Of a DNA stretch of 11,809 nt, positions 5,401 through 11,809 are shown piece after piece (the first letter of the stretch is position 1; every line of letters begins with the position of its first letter). The notes beneath the pieces were generated by a model, which worked only from the letters and a program-made list of their open reading frames with translations, was not told the origin of the DNA and made no database searches. The stretch lies in the NCBI GenBank assembly GCA_902796465.1, contig CADBPK010000015.1, forward strand, positions 1 through 11,809, given 5' to 3'. The position numbers and the translations under genes were made by a program. The stretch is from an uncultured Erysipelotrichaceae bacterium (GTDB lineage: Bacteria > Bacillota_I > Bacilli_A > Erysipelotrichales > Erysipelotrichaceae).

Positions 5401-6567
5401 TTATCCGACTGTTTCTTCCGTTTCTTCTTCCGGTGCCTCTTCTTCAGCCGGTTTGCTCGGATCATAGACCTGCAGTTCTTCCCAGGAATCGGACGGTACC
5501 AGGGCGATATAGGTATTTCCCCTGTTCATTTCGATCTCTTTGCCGAACATGTCATAGTAGCGGGTGATATCCTTTGCTTCATTTTCCCTGTTCCAGATGA
5601 TCGACTGTACGTGTCCGTTGGACAGATAATAGCCGATGCCTGTGCCGACAACATGGTACAGCACATGGCCGTTTTCATCGATATCTTCCATTTCACAGTT
5701 CTGGATCAGGACGTTCTTGAAGCTCAGCACTTCATTGTCTTCCCCGTCTACATGCAGCATACCGTAGCAGTAATAATCATATGTTTCGGTTTCCGGATTG
5801 TAGACCAGTTTGGAATGATTATGCGGGAACGGGAAATCAACATTCGTTGCCGTGTCCAGATAATCATCCTTCATTGTTTCTGTCTTGTATTCAACGAAAT
5901 TGAAGTGGCTGTCCACATCCGGTTTATGTCTGTTGTATTCCTTTGTGATATTGAATACTTCTCTTCTCTTGTCAACATCGCCCGGCAGGATATATTCCGT
6001 GAATTCCCATGCCTTGCCGTTGCGGACCCTGGAGAAACCGCCCGGAATATGTGCCAGAGCCCACGGTTTTTCATAATACCAGGATGACATGCCGTTAGCT
6101 TCACCGTCGTGACAGAGAATATAGTTGTATTCTGCCTGGATCATCAGGTTGGTATGTCTTGTACTGCGCACGCTTCCGATCTGCTGGACATTGTCATAAT
6201 CCTTGTAAATAGCCATGAGTCTTGTAATACGCTCATTGTGCTCACTGTTGATCATTTCATAAACAATGTCGGCTTCCGCAACACCGAAATGATTGTATGC
6301 ACCCCATTCGTTGTCGATCATGACAGCGATCGGTTTCTGATTCTGGATCTTTTTACTGATGGGAAGACCGGTCAGTTCACTGAAATACTGATCTTCCGGA
6401 ATCAGGGACGGTGTCGGTGTAGGTGTCGGTTCCGGTGTCGGTTCCGCCGCTTCTTCCTGTTTTTCTTCATTATCTCCTGCGCCGGATTTTTTTTCTCCGC
6501 CGCATCCCGCCAGCATGCTTACCGCCAGTATGGCAGCGATCAAGGATTTCCATCTTTTTGTATTCAT
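5401..6567 (-). CDS. YerB-like DUF3048 lipoprotein
   Basis: This 388-residue secreted lipoprotein has a basic N-terminus, a hydrophobic signal (about 8-20) and a lipobox LAGC with lipidated C22. A linker of acidic residues and PT/PE repeats (about 34-53) spaces it from the membrane. The first domain (about 60-210) has the marks of DUF3048: KPIAVMIDN, ADIVYE, ITRLMAIY, IGSVRSTR and a CHDGEANG stretch. The second domain (about 225-365) matches the YerB C-terminal part (SKLVYNPETETYDYYCYG, then GIGYYLSNGHVQSIIWNR). The tail is Glu-rich. B. subtilis YerB is uncharacterised as far as I know, so the role is unknown; binding of a cell-surface ligand is a guess. A TAAAAT -10-like box sits at 6597-6592 without a good -35, and the ribosome binding site is weak (GGGGAAAG). 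It is a single-gene unit, with terminators on both sides. Confidence 0.92.
   Translation of the reverse strand: MNTKRWKSLIAAILAVSMLAGCGGEKKSGAGDNEEKQEEAAEPTPEPTPTPTPSLIPEDQYFSELTGLPISKKIQNQKPIAVMIDNEWGAYNHFGVAEADIVYEMINSEHNERITRLMAIYKDYDNVQQIGSVRSTRHTNLMIQAEYNYILCHDGEANGMSSWYYEKPWALAHIPGGFSRVRNGKAWEFTEYILPGDVDKRREVFNITKEYNRHKPDVDSHFNFVEYKTETMKDDYLDTATNVDFPFPHNHSKLVYNPETETYDYYCYGMLHVDGEDNEVLSFKNVLIQNCEMEDIDENGHVLYHVVGTGIGYYLSNGHVQSIIWNRENEAKDITRYYDMFGKEIEMNRGNTYIALVPSDSWEELQVYDPSKPAEEEAPEEETEETVG
6410..6446. repeat. Short degenerate hexamer repeat in the lipoprotein linker
   Basis: Repeats of GGTGTC/GGTTCC on the + strand encode the PTPEPTPTPTP linker of the DUF3048 lipoprotein. Low-complexity linkers like this can vary in length by slippage in multiples of 6 bp without breaking the frame. 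Confidence 0.6.
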
Positions 6568-6649
6568 AGTTCTTTCCCCACTCTTGCTTCTATTTTACCG
6601 TACTTTTGCATAACCGTGACTTAAGAATTCAAAGAATATGATATTTCTG

Positions 6650-6673
6650 AAAAAAGAATGCTTGCGCATTCTT
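6650..6673 (-). terminator. Intrinsic terminator of serC-serA, overlapping the serA stop
   Basis: A perfect 8-bp stem (AAGAATGC 6654-6661 with GCATTCTT 6666-6673) and a 4-nt loop are followed on the - strand by six T. The 5' arm on the mRNA starts with the last two bases of the serA TAA (6674-6672), so the terminator is fused to the stop codon. Confidence 0.88.
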
Positions 6674-7847
6674 ATTTTTCAAATACTCTTCTGACTTTCA
6701 GTACGCCATTTATTTCAGTCAGTTTCTGTACTGTATCTTTCGGCATCGGATGTGACAGATCAAGTAATGTATAGGCATATTCCCCGCGGCTCTTGTTTGC
6801 CAGGTTTTCAATATTCAGTCCGTTGGATCCGAAGAATGACGTGATCTGGGACAGGATATTCGGGATATTGCGGTGCAGGATCGCTACTCTCGCATCTGTT
6901 TCGCATACGCCTGCATCAACAGAAGGATAATTGACGGAATTGGAAATATTGCCGTTATCCAGATAATCCTGCAGTTCACGGCATGCCATTACAGCACAGT
7001 TGTCTTCCGCTTCCTGTGTGGAAGCACCGAGATGCGGAATGACGATTGCATTTTCAAACTGTGCAGAGAGCGGATTGGCAAAATCAGAAATATACTTGCC
7101 GACTTTCCTGGATACGAGTGCACGGGCCATTGCTTCTTCATCCACCAGGGAATCACGCGCAAAGTTCAGGAACTTGACGCCGGCTTTCATTTTTGTGATG
7201 GCATCGGCATTGATCATGTGCTTTGTTTTATCCGTTGCCGGGACATGGATGGTGATATAATCACTGACCTGATAGATTTCATCCAGGCTGACAGCCTGCT
7301 TTACGCTCGGGCTCAGGTGCCATGCAGAATAAACTGACAGATATGGATCGTAGCCATATACCTTCATGCCCAGATTGACGGCAGCGTTCGCTACCAGGAC
7401 ACCGATTGCACCGAGACCGATAACACCGAGTGTCTTGCCGTAGATCTCATGTCCGGCAAATGCTTTCTTTTCCTTTTCGGCTTTCTTGGCAATATCCGGT
7501 TCACCGGCATTTTTTCTAACCCATTCGTTTCCGCCGATGATGTCTCTTGAAGCAAGCAGGAGACCCGCAATGACAAGCTCTTTAACAGAGTTGGCATTTG
7601 CGCCAGGTGTATTGAATACGACGATGCCTTCTTCCGCACAGCGATCCAGCGGAATATTGTTTACGCCTGCACCGGCTCTGGCAATTGCACGCAGACTGGA
7701 CGGAAATTCCATTTCCTTCATGTTGGCGGATCTGACCAGGATGCCTGCGACATCATCCATATCCGCAGTCAGTGTGTATCCTTCACGGAACTGATCCGTT
7801 CCGATCTTCGCAATGTTGTTCAGACAGTATATTTTACGTTCTTTCAT
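6672..7847 (-). CDS. serA: D-3-phosphoglycerate dehydrogenase with ACT domain
   Basis: SerA oxidises 3-phosphoglycerate to 3-phosphohydroxypyruvate with NAD, the first step of serine synthesis. The 391 residues hold the substrate domain (about 1-95 and 280-310), the NAD domain with GLGAIG (144-149) and the acidic residue in YDPYL (D167), then a C-terminal ACT domain (about 320-391, starting RVAILHRNIPNILSQI) that usually mediates serine feedback. The catalytic Arg is R231 (NFAR) and the catalytic His is H282 (HLGAST). The usual Glu of the DVF..EP motif is not there: the stretch reads SDFANPL (254-260). I recall similar TDFPN-type sequences in other Firmicutes SerA proteins. GAGGAG lies 6 nt before the ATG, and the start overlaps the serC stop (ATGA), so translation is coupled. 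Confidence 0.94.
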   Translation of the reverse strand: MKERKIYCLNNIAKIGTDQFREGYTLTADMDDVAGILVRSANMKEMEFPSSLRAIARAGAGVNNIPLDRCAEEGIVVFNTPGANANSVKELVIAGLLLASRDIIGGNEWVRKNAGEPDIAKKAEKEKKAFAGHEIYGKTLGVIGLGAIGVLVANAAVNLGMKVYGYDPYLSVYSAWHLSPSVKQAVSLDEIYQVSDYITIHVPATDKTKHMINADAITKMKAGVKFLNFARDSLVDEEAMARALVSRKVGKYISDFANPLSAQFENAIVIPHLGASTQEAEDNCAVMACRELQDYLDNGNISNSVNYPSVDAGVCETDARVAILHRNIPNILSQITSFFGSNGLNIENLANKSRGEYAYTLLDLSHPMPKDTVQKLTEINGVLKVRRVFEK

Positions 7848-8926
7848 TGGTGCTCCTCTTCAAACTTCTTCATAAACGCAACGAGTTTTTCTACGCCTTC
7901 CTTCGGCATGGCATTGTAAATGGATGCCCGCATGCCGCCGACAGAACGGTGACCCTTCAGGGAAACCAGTCCTTCTGCAGCTGCAGCCTTGACAAATTCA
8001 GCGTCCAGTTCATCACTGCCCGTAACGAACGGGACATTCATCAGGGAACGATCCTTCTCAACGACTGTACCATGGAACATCTTGCTCTGATCGAGGAAAT
8101 CGTAGAGAATCTTGGCCTTCTCTTCGTTCTTCTTTGCCATTGCTTCCAGACCGCCGTTCTTTTTCAGCCACTTGAATACCAGACCGCATACATAGATATT
8201 GTATGCCGGCGGCGTATTGTACAGGGAACCTGCATCTGCGTGTGTCTTGTATCTCAGCATGGTCGGAACCCATTCAGGCAGATCATCGCGGATCAGATCC
8301 TCACGGATGATTACGATCGTTACGCCGGCAGGACCGACATTCTTCTGTGCACCCGCATAGATGATGCCGTATTTTTCGATATCGATCGGTCTTGAAAGGA
8401 AACAGGATGAAGCATCCGAGATCAGGATATGTCCCTTTGTATCCGGAAGTTCCTTGTATTCTGTACCGTAGATCGTATTGTTTTCACAGATATACACATA
8501 ATCCGCGTCTTCGGGAATATCCAGGTCACTGCAGTCAGGCAGATAAGAGAATGTTTTGTCAGCGCTGCTGGCAACTGCCACGGCGTCGCCGTACTTCTTC
8601 GCTTCCGCCAGAGCTTTCTTTGCCCACTGGCCGGTCACGATATACGCGGCCTTTTTATTCCTGAACAGATTCATCGGGATCATAGCGAACTGCGTCGATG
8701 CGCCTCCCTGCAGGAATAATACCTTATAGTTATCCGGGATGCCGATCAGGTCTCTGAGATCCTGCTCCGCTTCCTTGATTATATTGTCATACACTTTGCC
8801 TCGATGGCTCATCTCCATAACGGACATTCCGCATCCGCGGTAATCCATCATATCTTCTTTGGCTGTCTCAAGCACTTCTTCCGGAAGCACCGCCGGACCG
8901 GCAGAAAAATTAAAAACACGAGTCAT
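7844..8926 (-). CDS. serC: Phosphoserine aminotransferase
   Basis: SerC is a PLP enzyme that turns 3-phosphohydroxypyruvate and glutamate into phosphoserine and 2-oxoglutarate, following SerA. At 360 residues it has family length. It opens with the typical FNFSAGPAVLPEEVL, then MSHRG (39-43), the PLP-phosphate loop QGGAST (73-78), W101, the cofactor-ring Asp in SDASS (D171) and the Schiff-base Lys in YAGAQKNVGPAG (K195). The ATG at 8926 is 8 nt after GGAGG. A GTG at 8941 is in frame but lies in the ribosome binding site, so it is rejected as a start. It is the first gene of serC-serA. No serB is visible in the window, so phosphoserine phosphatase must be elsewhere. Confidence 0.95.
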   Translation of the reverse strand: MTRVFNFSAGPAVLPEEVLETAKEDMMDYRGCGMSVMEMSHRGKVYDNIIKEAEQDLRDLIGIPDNYKVLFLQGGASTQFAMIPMNLFRNKKAAYIVTGQWAKKALAEAKKYGDAVAVASSADKTFSYLPDCSDLDIPEDADYVYICENNTIYGTEYKELPDTKGHILISDASSCFLSRPIDIEKYGIIYAGAQKNVGPAGVTIVIIREDLIRDDLPEWVPTMLRYKTHADAGSLYNTPPAYNIYVCGLVFKWLKKNGGLEAMAKKNEEKAKILYDFLDQSKMFHGTVVEKDRSLMNVPFVTGSDELDAEFVKAAAAEGLVSLKGHRSVGGMRASIYNAMPKEGVEKLVAFMKKFEEEHQ

Positions 8927-8947
8927 ATTTCTATCCTCCACTGCACT

Positions 8948-8977
8948 ATTATATACTCATTTTCAAATTATTTTCAT
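8948..8977 (-). promoter_or_regulatory. serC-serA promoter
   Basis: On the - strand a perfect -10 TATAAT (8953-8948) lies 18 bp after -35 ATGAAA (8977-8972). The predicted start near 8941 leaves a leader of only about 15 nt, which rules out a T-box or riboswitch. The -35 box is half of the 10-bp palindrome TTTCATGAAA (8972-8981) and overlaps the stop codon (8974-8976) of the gene upstream. Confidence 0.65.
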
Positions 8978-9576
8978 GAAACTGTTTTCATTTTGCCCGA
9001 AAGCACATGAATGAGTATTTTTTCATAATAAGTGCCATTTCGGCTGTTCACGGCATAGATCAGGACATAATTTCCCGGATCTCCGCCCGAAAACTGCGGC
9101 GGCAGTGAAAGACAGTCTCCGATCTCATCGATATTTTCAACGTATTCTGCAGGATCGACCGTTTCTCCCGGCATGATATTGATCTCATGCGTTTTCAGTT
9201 TCAGAACCGGATTATGATAAAGCTGTGCCATGGTGCCGCACAGCAGCAGCCCCAGCACAGTCAGCCCCGAAAGCGCAAGAAGAAAAAAACGGTCTCTGAA
9301 ACCTGTACGGATAATCTCCCCGTGTTCGATCCGTTCCCTGCGCGCTTTCATCTGTTCCGCGCTGAGTCCGGCATCAAGCAGTTTATAAACTTTTTTCTTT
9401 TCCATCCCGTGTTGAAGTGCAAGCCGGATCTGTTCCATCTGCAGGAAGTTGTAGCAGCTTCTGGCATACAGAGACACATCTTCCGCATCCAGACCGTTCT
9501 CATAACCTTCCCGGATCTCTTTTCTCTGCATATATGAGAGATCCGTAAAGAACACCGACATGAATTCCTTGAACAT
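8974..9576 (-). CDS. Membrane protein with cytoplasmic helical repeats and an outer Ig-like domain
   Basis: This 200-residue protein starts at ATG 9576, 8 nt after GGAGG. The frame is open further upstream to 9711, but that part overlaps the flavodoxin gene and lacks a start signal. Residues 15-87 hold degenerate helical units: MQRKEIREGYENGLDAEDVSLYA, MEQIRLALQHGMEKKKVYKLLDAGL and MKARRERIEHG. These resemble the MxxIRxGLExGLDxxxxxYA repeats I recall from Firmicutes and phage proteins of unknown role. One membrane helix follows (about 97-119) after positive residues, which puts the repeats inside the cell. The outer part (about 126-192), INIMPGETVDPAEY to GDPGNYVLIYAVNSRNG, looks like a small bacterial Ig-like fold (DUF5011/HYR type). 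No enzyme motif is visible. No terminator is seen between it and serC. Confidence 0.82.
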   Translation of the reverse strand: MFKEFMSVFFTDLSYMQRKEIREGYENGLDAEDVSLYARSCYNFLQMEQIRLALQHGMEKKKVYKLLDAGLSAEQMKARRERIEHGEIIRTGFRDRFFLLALSGLTVLGLLLCGTMAQLYHNPVLKLKTHEINIMPGETVDPAEYVENIDEIGDCLSLPPQFSGGDPGNYVLIYAVNSRNGTYYEKILIHVLSGKMKTVS

Positions 9577-9604
9577 AGTACTGCCCTCCGGACATACTAT
9601 TCGC

Positions 9605-9655
9605 AAAAAAAAGCCGCAGAACATAGTCTGCGGACATTTTTCATATTCTGCGGAT
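9605..9655 (-). terminator. Intrinsic terminator of the flavodoxin gene, with an extra 5' arm
   Basis: The stem CCGCAGA (9614-9620) pairs with TCTGCGG (9627-9633) around ACATAG. Eight T follow on the - strand (9612-9605). A further copy of the 5' arm (TTCTGCGG on +, about 9647-9654) lies closer to the gene, so the 3' arm could pair with either copy. Both pairings end at the same T-run. Confidence 0.9.
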
Positions 9656-9661
9656 TTCCTT

Positions 9662-10114
9662 TCAGAAAAGGGAAACCAGTTCATCGGCGCTCTGCACAAC
9701 TTTCGCTTCACAGATCTCCCCGCCGTTTACATATGGCTGCAGCTTTTCAGCAGTCTTCCCGATCCCGCTTCCGCCGGAAGTTGCGAAAACAATGATCTTT
9801 TTCCCGGTCCAGTCATAGTTTTTGCAGAAAGTATTCACCACGTTAGGGGCACAGCCGTACCAGATCGGAAAGCCGACACATACGGTATCATACTGTCCAA
9901 AATGATCAACCGTTCCTGTTACCGGGACATCCTTTTTCCCGAAGAATTCCTTATTGCAGCGGGCAAGCGGGTTCTTCCAGTTCAGATCTGCTTTGGAATA
10001 CGGCTTTTCCGGTTTGATCTCATAAAGATCAGCTCCTGTCTTCTTTGCCAGATCTTCCGCGACACCCGCTGTCCTTCCGGACTCGGCGCTGAAGTATGTC
10101 ACTAAAATACCCAT
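9662..10114 (-). CDS. Flavodoxin-family protein (flavodoxin_4 type)
   Basis: This 150-residue FMN-binding protein begins with a beta strand and the phosphate loop of flavodoxins: LVTYFSAESGRTAGVAEDLA, with S9, S12 and T15 as the S..S..T anchor. The central segment has VCVGFPIWYGCAP (78-90), where W85 and Y86 likely stack on the flavin, and the later loop IVFATSGGSGIGKT (108-121) covers the ring. The YEIKPEKPYSKADLNW stretch is typical of the flavodoxin_4 group, which often acts as a small NAD(P)H- or quinone-linked reductase or electron carrier. The partner is not visible. AGAGGA lies about 8 nt before the ATG. It is a single-gene unit between two strong terminators. A TATA-rich stretch near 10145-10155 may be its promoter, but the -35 is unclear. 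Confidence 0.92.
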   Translation of the reverse strand: MGILVTYFSAESGRTAGVAEDLAKKTGADLYEIKPEKPYSKADLNWKNPLARCNKEFFGKKDVPVTGTVDHFGQYDTVCVGFPIWYGCAPNVVNTFCKNYDWTGKKIIVFATSGGSGIGKTAEKLQPYVNGGEICEAKVVQSADELVSLF

Positions 10115-10192
10115 TTCAGTTTCCTCTGTTTTCTGTATCTATTCTATAATATACAGCTCTTCATTACCGTTCATACGCTCATGACGCAAGTA

Positions 10193-10226
10193 ACAAAAGT
10201 GCCGGACAGAATTCCGGCACTTTTGT
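10193..10226 (-). terminator. Strong symmetric terminator after the XRE gene
   Basis: A perfect 14-bp stem, ACAAAAGTGCCGGA (10193-10206) with its complement (10213-10226), closes on a 6-nt loop. Because the stem has an A-run and a T-run at its base it could work in both directions. Only the - strand gene upstream (XRE) needs it here. Confidence 0.85.
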
Positions 10227-10250
10227 CATAGCATATTGTTTTCCGGTATT

Positions 10251-10520
10251 TTATGCTCTTACCCGGAAATAAGTATCTCCGGGATCGGCTTCATCCATCA
10301 CCAGAATATCATCAACCGCGACACCGAATACTGCAGCCAGGACAACGATGTTATCCAGAGTCGGCAATGCCATTCCCCTCTGCCACTTGTAGATCGCCTG
10401 CGGCGTTCCGAAGCCGAAGATTTCCTGCATATCCCTGACGGTCAAACCTGCAGCCAATCTCAGTCTGCAGATGTTCTGTCCCGTTCTCATCACATCGATG
10501 GACGGGATGTTTCTTATCAT
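10251..10520 (-). CDS. XRE-family helix-turn-helix regulator
   Basis: This 89-residue protein starts at ATG 10520, 8 nt after AGGAGG; an in-frame non-ATG start at 10544 lies in the hairpin upstream and is rejected. Residues 12-67 form a Cro/C1-type five-helix domain: RTGQNICRLRLAAGLTVRDM, then the recognition helix around GTPQAIYKWQRGMALPT, then LDNIVVLAAVFGVAVDDIL. The PQAIYKWQRG stretch is typical of Firmicutes XRE proteins. A short acidic tail follows and there is no ligand-binding domain. It sits 45 nt after rtcB on the same strand. A perfect 29-nt inverted repeat fills most of that gap and overlaps the ribosome binding site, so self-repression or translational control is plausible. Whether it controls rtcB is unknown. 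Confidence 0.9.
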   Translation of the reverse strand: MIRNIPSIDVMRTGQNICRLRLAAGLTVRDMQEIFGFGTPQAIYKWQRGMALPTLDNIVVLAAVFGVAVDDILVMDEADPGDTYFRVRA

Positions 10521-10527
10521 AATTAAT

Positions 10528-10559
10528 ACCTCCTGTTCCGGCACCGGACCGGAACAGGA
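10528..10559 (-). promoter_or_regulatory. Perfect inverted repeat overlapping the XRE ribosome binding site
   Basis: TCCTGTTCCGG (10531-10541) and CCGGAACAGGA (10549-10559) are perfect complements around a 7-nt loop. On the mRNA the 3' arm covers AGGA of the AGGAGGT ribosome binding site (10534-10528). No T-run follows, so it is not a standard terminator. It starts 6 nt after the rtcB stop. It could be a DNA operator for the XRE protein, an RNA lid on translation, or an rtcB 3' end stabiliser. Confidence 0.65.
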
Positions 10560-10565
10560 AGTCCC

Positions 10566-11774
10566 TCAGTCCGATGCTTTGAAATTGTATATAGGTTTCA
10601 GAATGTCAATGATGTCCACGGTATCACGGATAACATCGATGATATCGCTCAGAGATTTGTATGCCATCGGTGCTTCATCGATCGTGGCCTCATTGACGGA
10701 AGTCGTATAAATGCCTTTCATGGTTTCCTGATATGCCGCGAGATCCAGTGTTTCCCTGGCAGTGCGTCTCGACATGATCCTGCCGGCACCGTGAGGCGCG
10801 GAGAAGTTCCATTCCGGATTTCCTTTTCCTACTGCCAGAACGCTCCCGTCCCGCATGTTGATGGGGATCAGGACCTTTTCCCCTTCATGTGCTGCGATCG
10901 CACCTTTCCGCAGGATCATCTCATCGGTATCGATATAGTTGTGGATCGTATGGAAAGCTTCGCCTCCGGCAATGCCGGTACGTTCCAGAAGAATCTCAGC
11001 CATTTTTTCACGATTCCGTGCAGCGAATCTCTGACAGATCTCCACATCATGCAGATAATCCTCGAAGTAGGTCCCGTATACCCAGCAGAGATCTGCCGGA
11101 ACAGCCAATTCTTTTTCTTCGAATTCCTTCTTCATGGCTTCCAGAGCTGCCTGGATCTCTTTCCTTCTTCCGGCAGCCTTATACTCCCGGATCAGTTCAT
11201 CCCTGGCAATGAAGTAGGTTTCCTTGCCTTTGGCCAGATCAACAGCCAGCTGCTGATAGTATTCAGCGACCTGTTTTCCCAGATTCCGTGAACCGGAATG
11301 GATCACCAGGTATTTTGTCCCGTCTGCCGCTTCATCGATTTCGATGAAGTGATTTCCTCCTCCCAGTGTTCCCAGGCTTCTTTCCAGACGCCTGCTCTGT
11401 TTCAGACCTCTGTAGCATCTTAATTCTGTCAGATCAAACCGTTCGTTCCTGCCCTCCCAGACATTCTTTCCGGAAGGAATAAAATGCGCTGCCTCATCGA
11501 CTTTTTCAAAATCGATATCGATCTTTCCCAGATTCACCGTGTACATCCCGCAGCCGATATCGACACCGACGATATTCGGTACAGCTTTATCCGTCACGGT
11601 CATGGTCGTACCGATCGTGCAGCCTGCACCGGCATGCACATCCGGCATGATGCGGATACGGCTTCCTTCCGTAAATGCGTAATCACACATCCGGCGGATC
11701 TGCCCGATCGCCTCTTCCTCCACTACTTTTGCATAGCAGACCGCAGTATTCACTTTTCCTTTAATTTCAAACAT
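10566..11774 (-). CDS. rtcB: RNA-splicing ligase RtcB
   Basis: RtcB joins RNA ends with 2',3'-cyclic phosphate (or 3'-phosphate) and 5'-OH using GTP and Mn2+, acting in RNA repair. The 402 residues are near the E. coli length (408) and no intein is present. Motifs: MPDVHAGAGCTIG (43-55), VGVDIGCGM (69-77; metal ligands D72 and C75), GTLGGGNHFIEI (135-146; H142), HSGSRN (159-164; H159), HNY (278-280; H278), and SAPHGAGRIMSR (325-336) with H328, the residue that receives GMP. AAGGAGG lies 8 nt before the ATG. The promoter is outside the window. No archease, RtcA or sigma-54 regulator RtcR is seen here. An XRE gene follows at 45 nt and may be co-transcribed. Confidence 0.96.
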   Translation of the reverse strand: MFEIKGKVNTAVCYAKVVEEEAIGQIRRMCDYAFTEGSRIRIMPDVHAGAGCTIGTTMTVTDKAVPNIVGVDIGCGMYTVNLGKIDIDFEKVDEAAHFIPSGKNVWEGRNERFDLTELRCYRGLKQSRRLERSLGTLGGGNHFIEIDEAADGTKYLVIHSGSRNLGKQVAEYYQQLAVDLAKGKETYFIARDELIREYKAAGRRKEIQAALEAMKKEFEEKELAVPADLCWVYGTYFEDYLHDVEICQRFAARNREKMAEILLERTGIAGGEAFHTIHNYIDTDEMILRKGAIAAHEGEKVLIPINMRDGSVLAVGKGNPEWNFSAPHGAGRIMSRRTARETLDLAAYQETMKGIYTTSVNEATIDEAPMAYKSLSDIIDVIRDTVDIIDILKPIYNFKASD

Positions 11775-11809
11775 GGCAATCTCCTCCTTACTCGTGGTTT
11801 TGCGGGGCT

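Noticed and set aside
4544..5467. Long + strand open frame of about 300 codons opposite iadA
   Set aside because: It is fully antisense to a well-supported gene with conserved zinc-site motifs, and its translation has no coherent domain or membrane pattern.
5332..6087. Long + strand open frame opposite the DUF3048 gene, hydrophobic in places
   Set aside because: It mirrors the - strand lipoprotein, whose lipobox and DUF3048 motifs are clear. The hydrophobicity is a by-product of complementary codons.
7772..8395. + strand frame opposite serC
   Set aside because: Antisense to the PLP-Lys and substrate motifs of serC; no independent coding signal.
8927..8941. GTG start giving a 5-residue longer SerC
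   Set aside because: The GTG is part of the ribosome binding site for the ATG at 8926, which gives the normal SerC N-terminus.
8927..8972. T-box or serine-responsive riboswitch before serC
   Set aside because: The TATAAT box lies about 22 nt before the ATG, leaving a leader too short for any known riboswitch.
9577..9711. N-terminal extension of the repeat/Ig-like membrane protein
   Set aside because: It would overlap the flavodoxin coding region and span its terminator. The ATG at 9576 has a perfect ribosome binding site.

Overview
The gene content suggests a Bacillota (Firmicutes) chromosome of Clostridia or Erysipelotrichia type. It carries a YerB/DUF3048 lipoprotein, a short Gram-positive type peptide deformylase, a roughly 390-residue SerA with a C-terminal ACT domain, strong GGAGG ribosome binding sites about 8 nt from most starts, and many simple intrinsic terminators. 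Base composition looks close to 50% GC by eye. I cannot assign a genus. Nothing looks like phage, insertion sequence, plasmid, CRISPR or stable RNA genes, and the window is mostly housekeeping.

Layout. Positions 1-581 (+ strand) hold the end of an unrecognised gene and a small one-pass membrane protein whose outer part looks like an ExbD/TolR domain. They end at a terminator facing the next gene. Everything after that is on the - strand. From 625 to 2454 are a MerR regulator and a MATE efflux pump, each with its own promoter and separated by a terminator. From 2629 to 5332 is a tight four-gene operon, transcribed iadA, acyl-CoA thioesterase, peptide deformylase, AAA ATPase, with gaps of 11 and 3 nt and then a 4-nt overlap. 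From 5401 to 6567 is the DUF3048 lipoprotein. From 6672 to 8926 is serC-serA, two steps of serine synthesis from 3-phosphoglycerate, joined by an ATGA overlap and driven by a good sigma-A promoter. From 8974 to 9576 is a membrane protein with cytoplasmic helical repeats and an outer Ig-like domain. From 9662 to 10114 is a flavodoxin. From 10251 to 11774 are an XRE regulator and the RNA ligase RtcB.

The unit boundaries are unusually readable: seven hairpin terminators, three sigma-A type promoters and two perfect inverted repeats beside regulator genes. No complete new system is evident. The points most worth a second look are the orphan ExbD-like protein, the repeat-TM-Ig protein, a perfect inverted repeat that overlaps the ribosome binding site of the XRE gene beside rtcB, a dyad inside the merR promoter spacer, and altered active-site residues in the deformylase, IadA and SerA.
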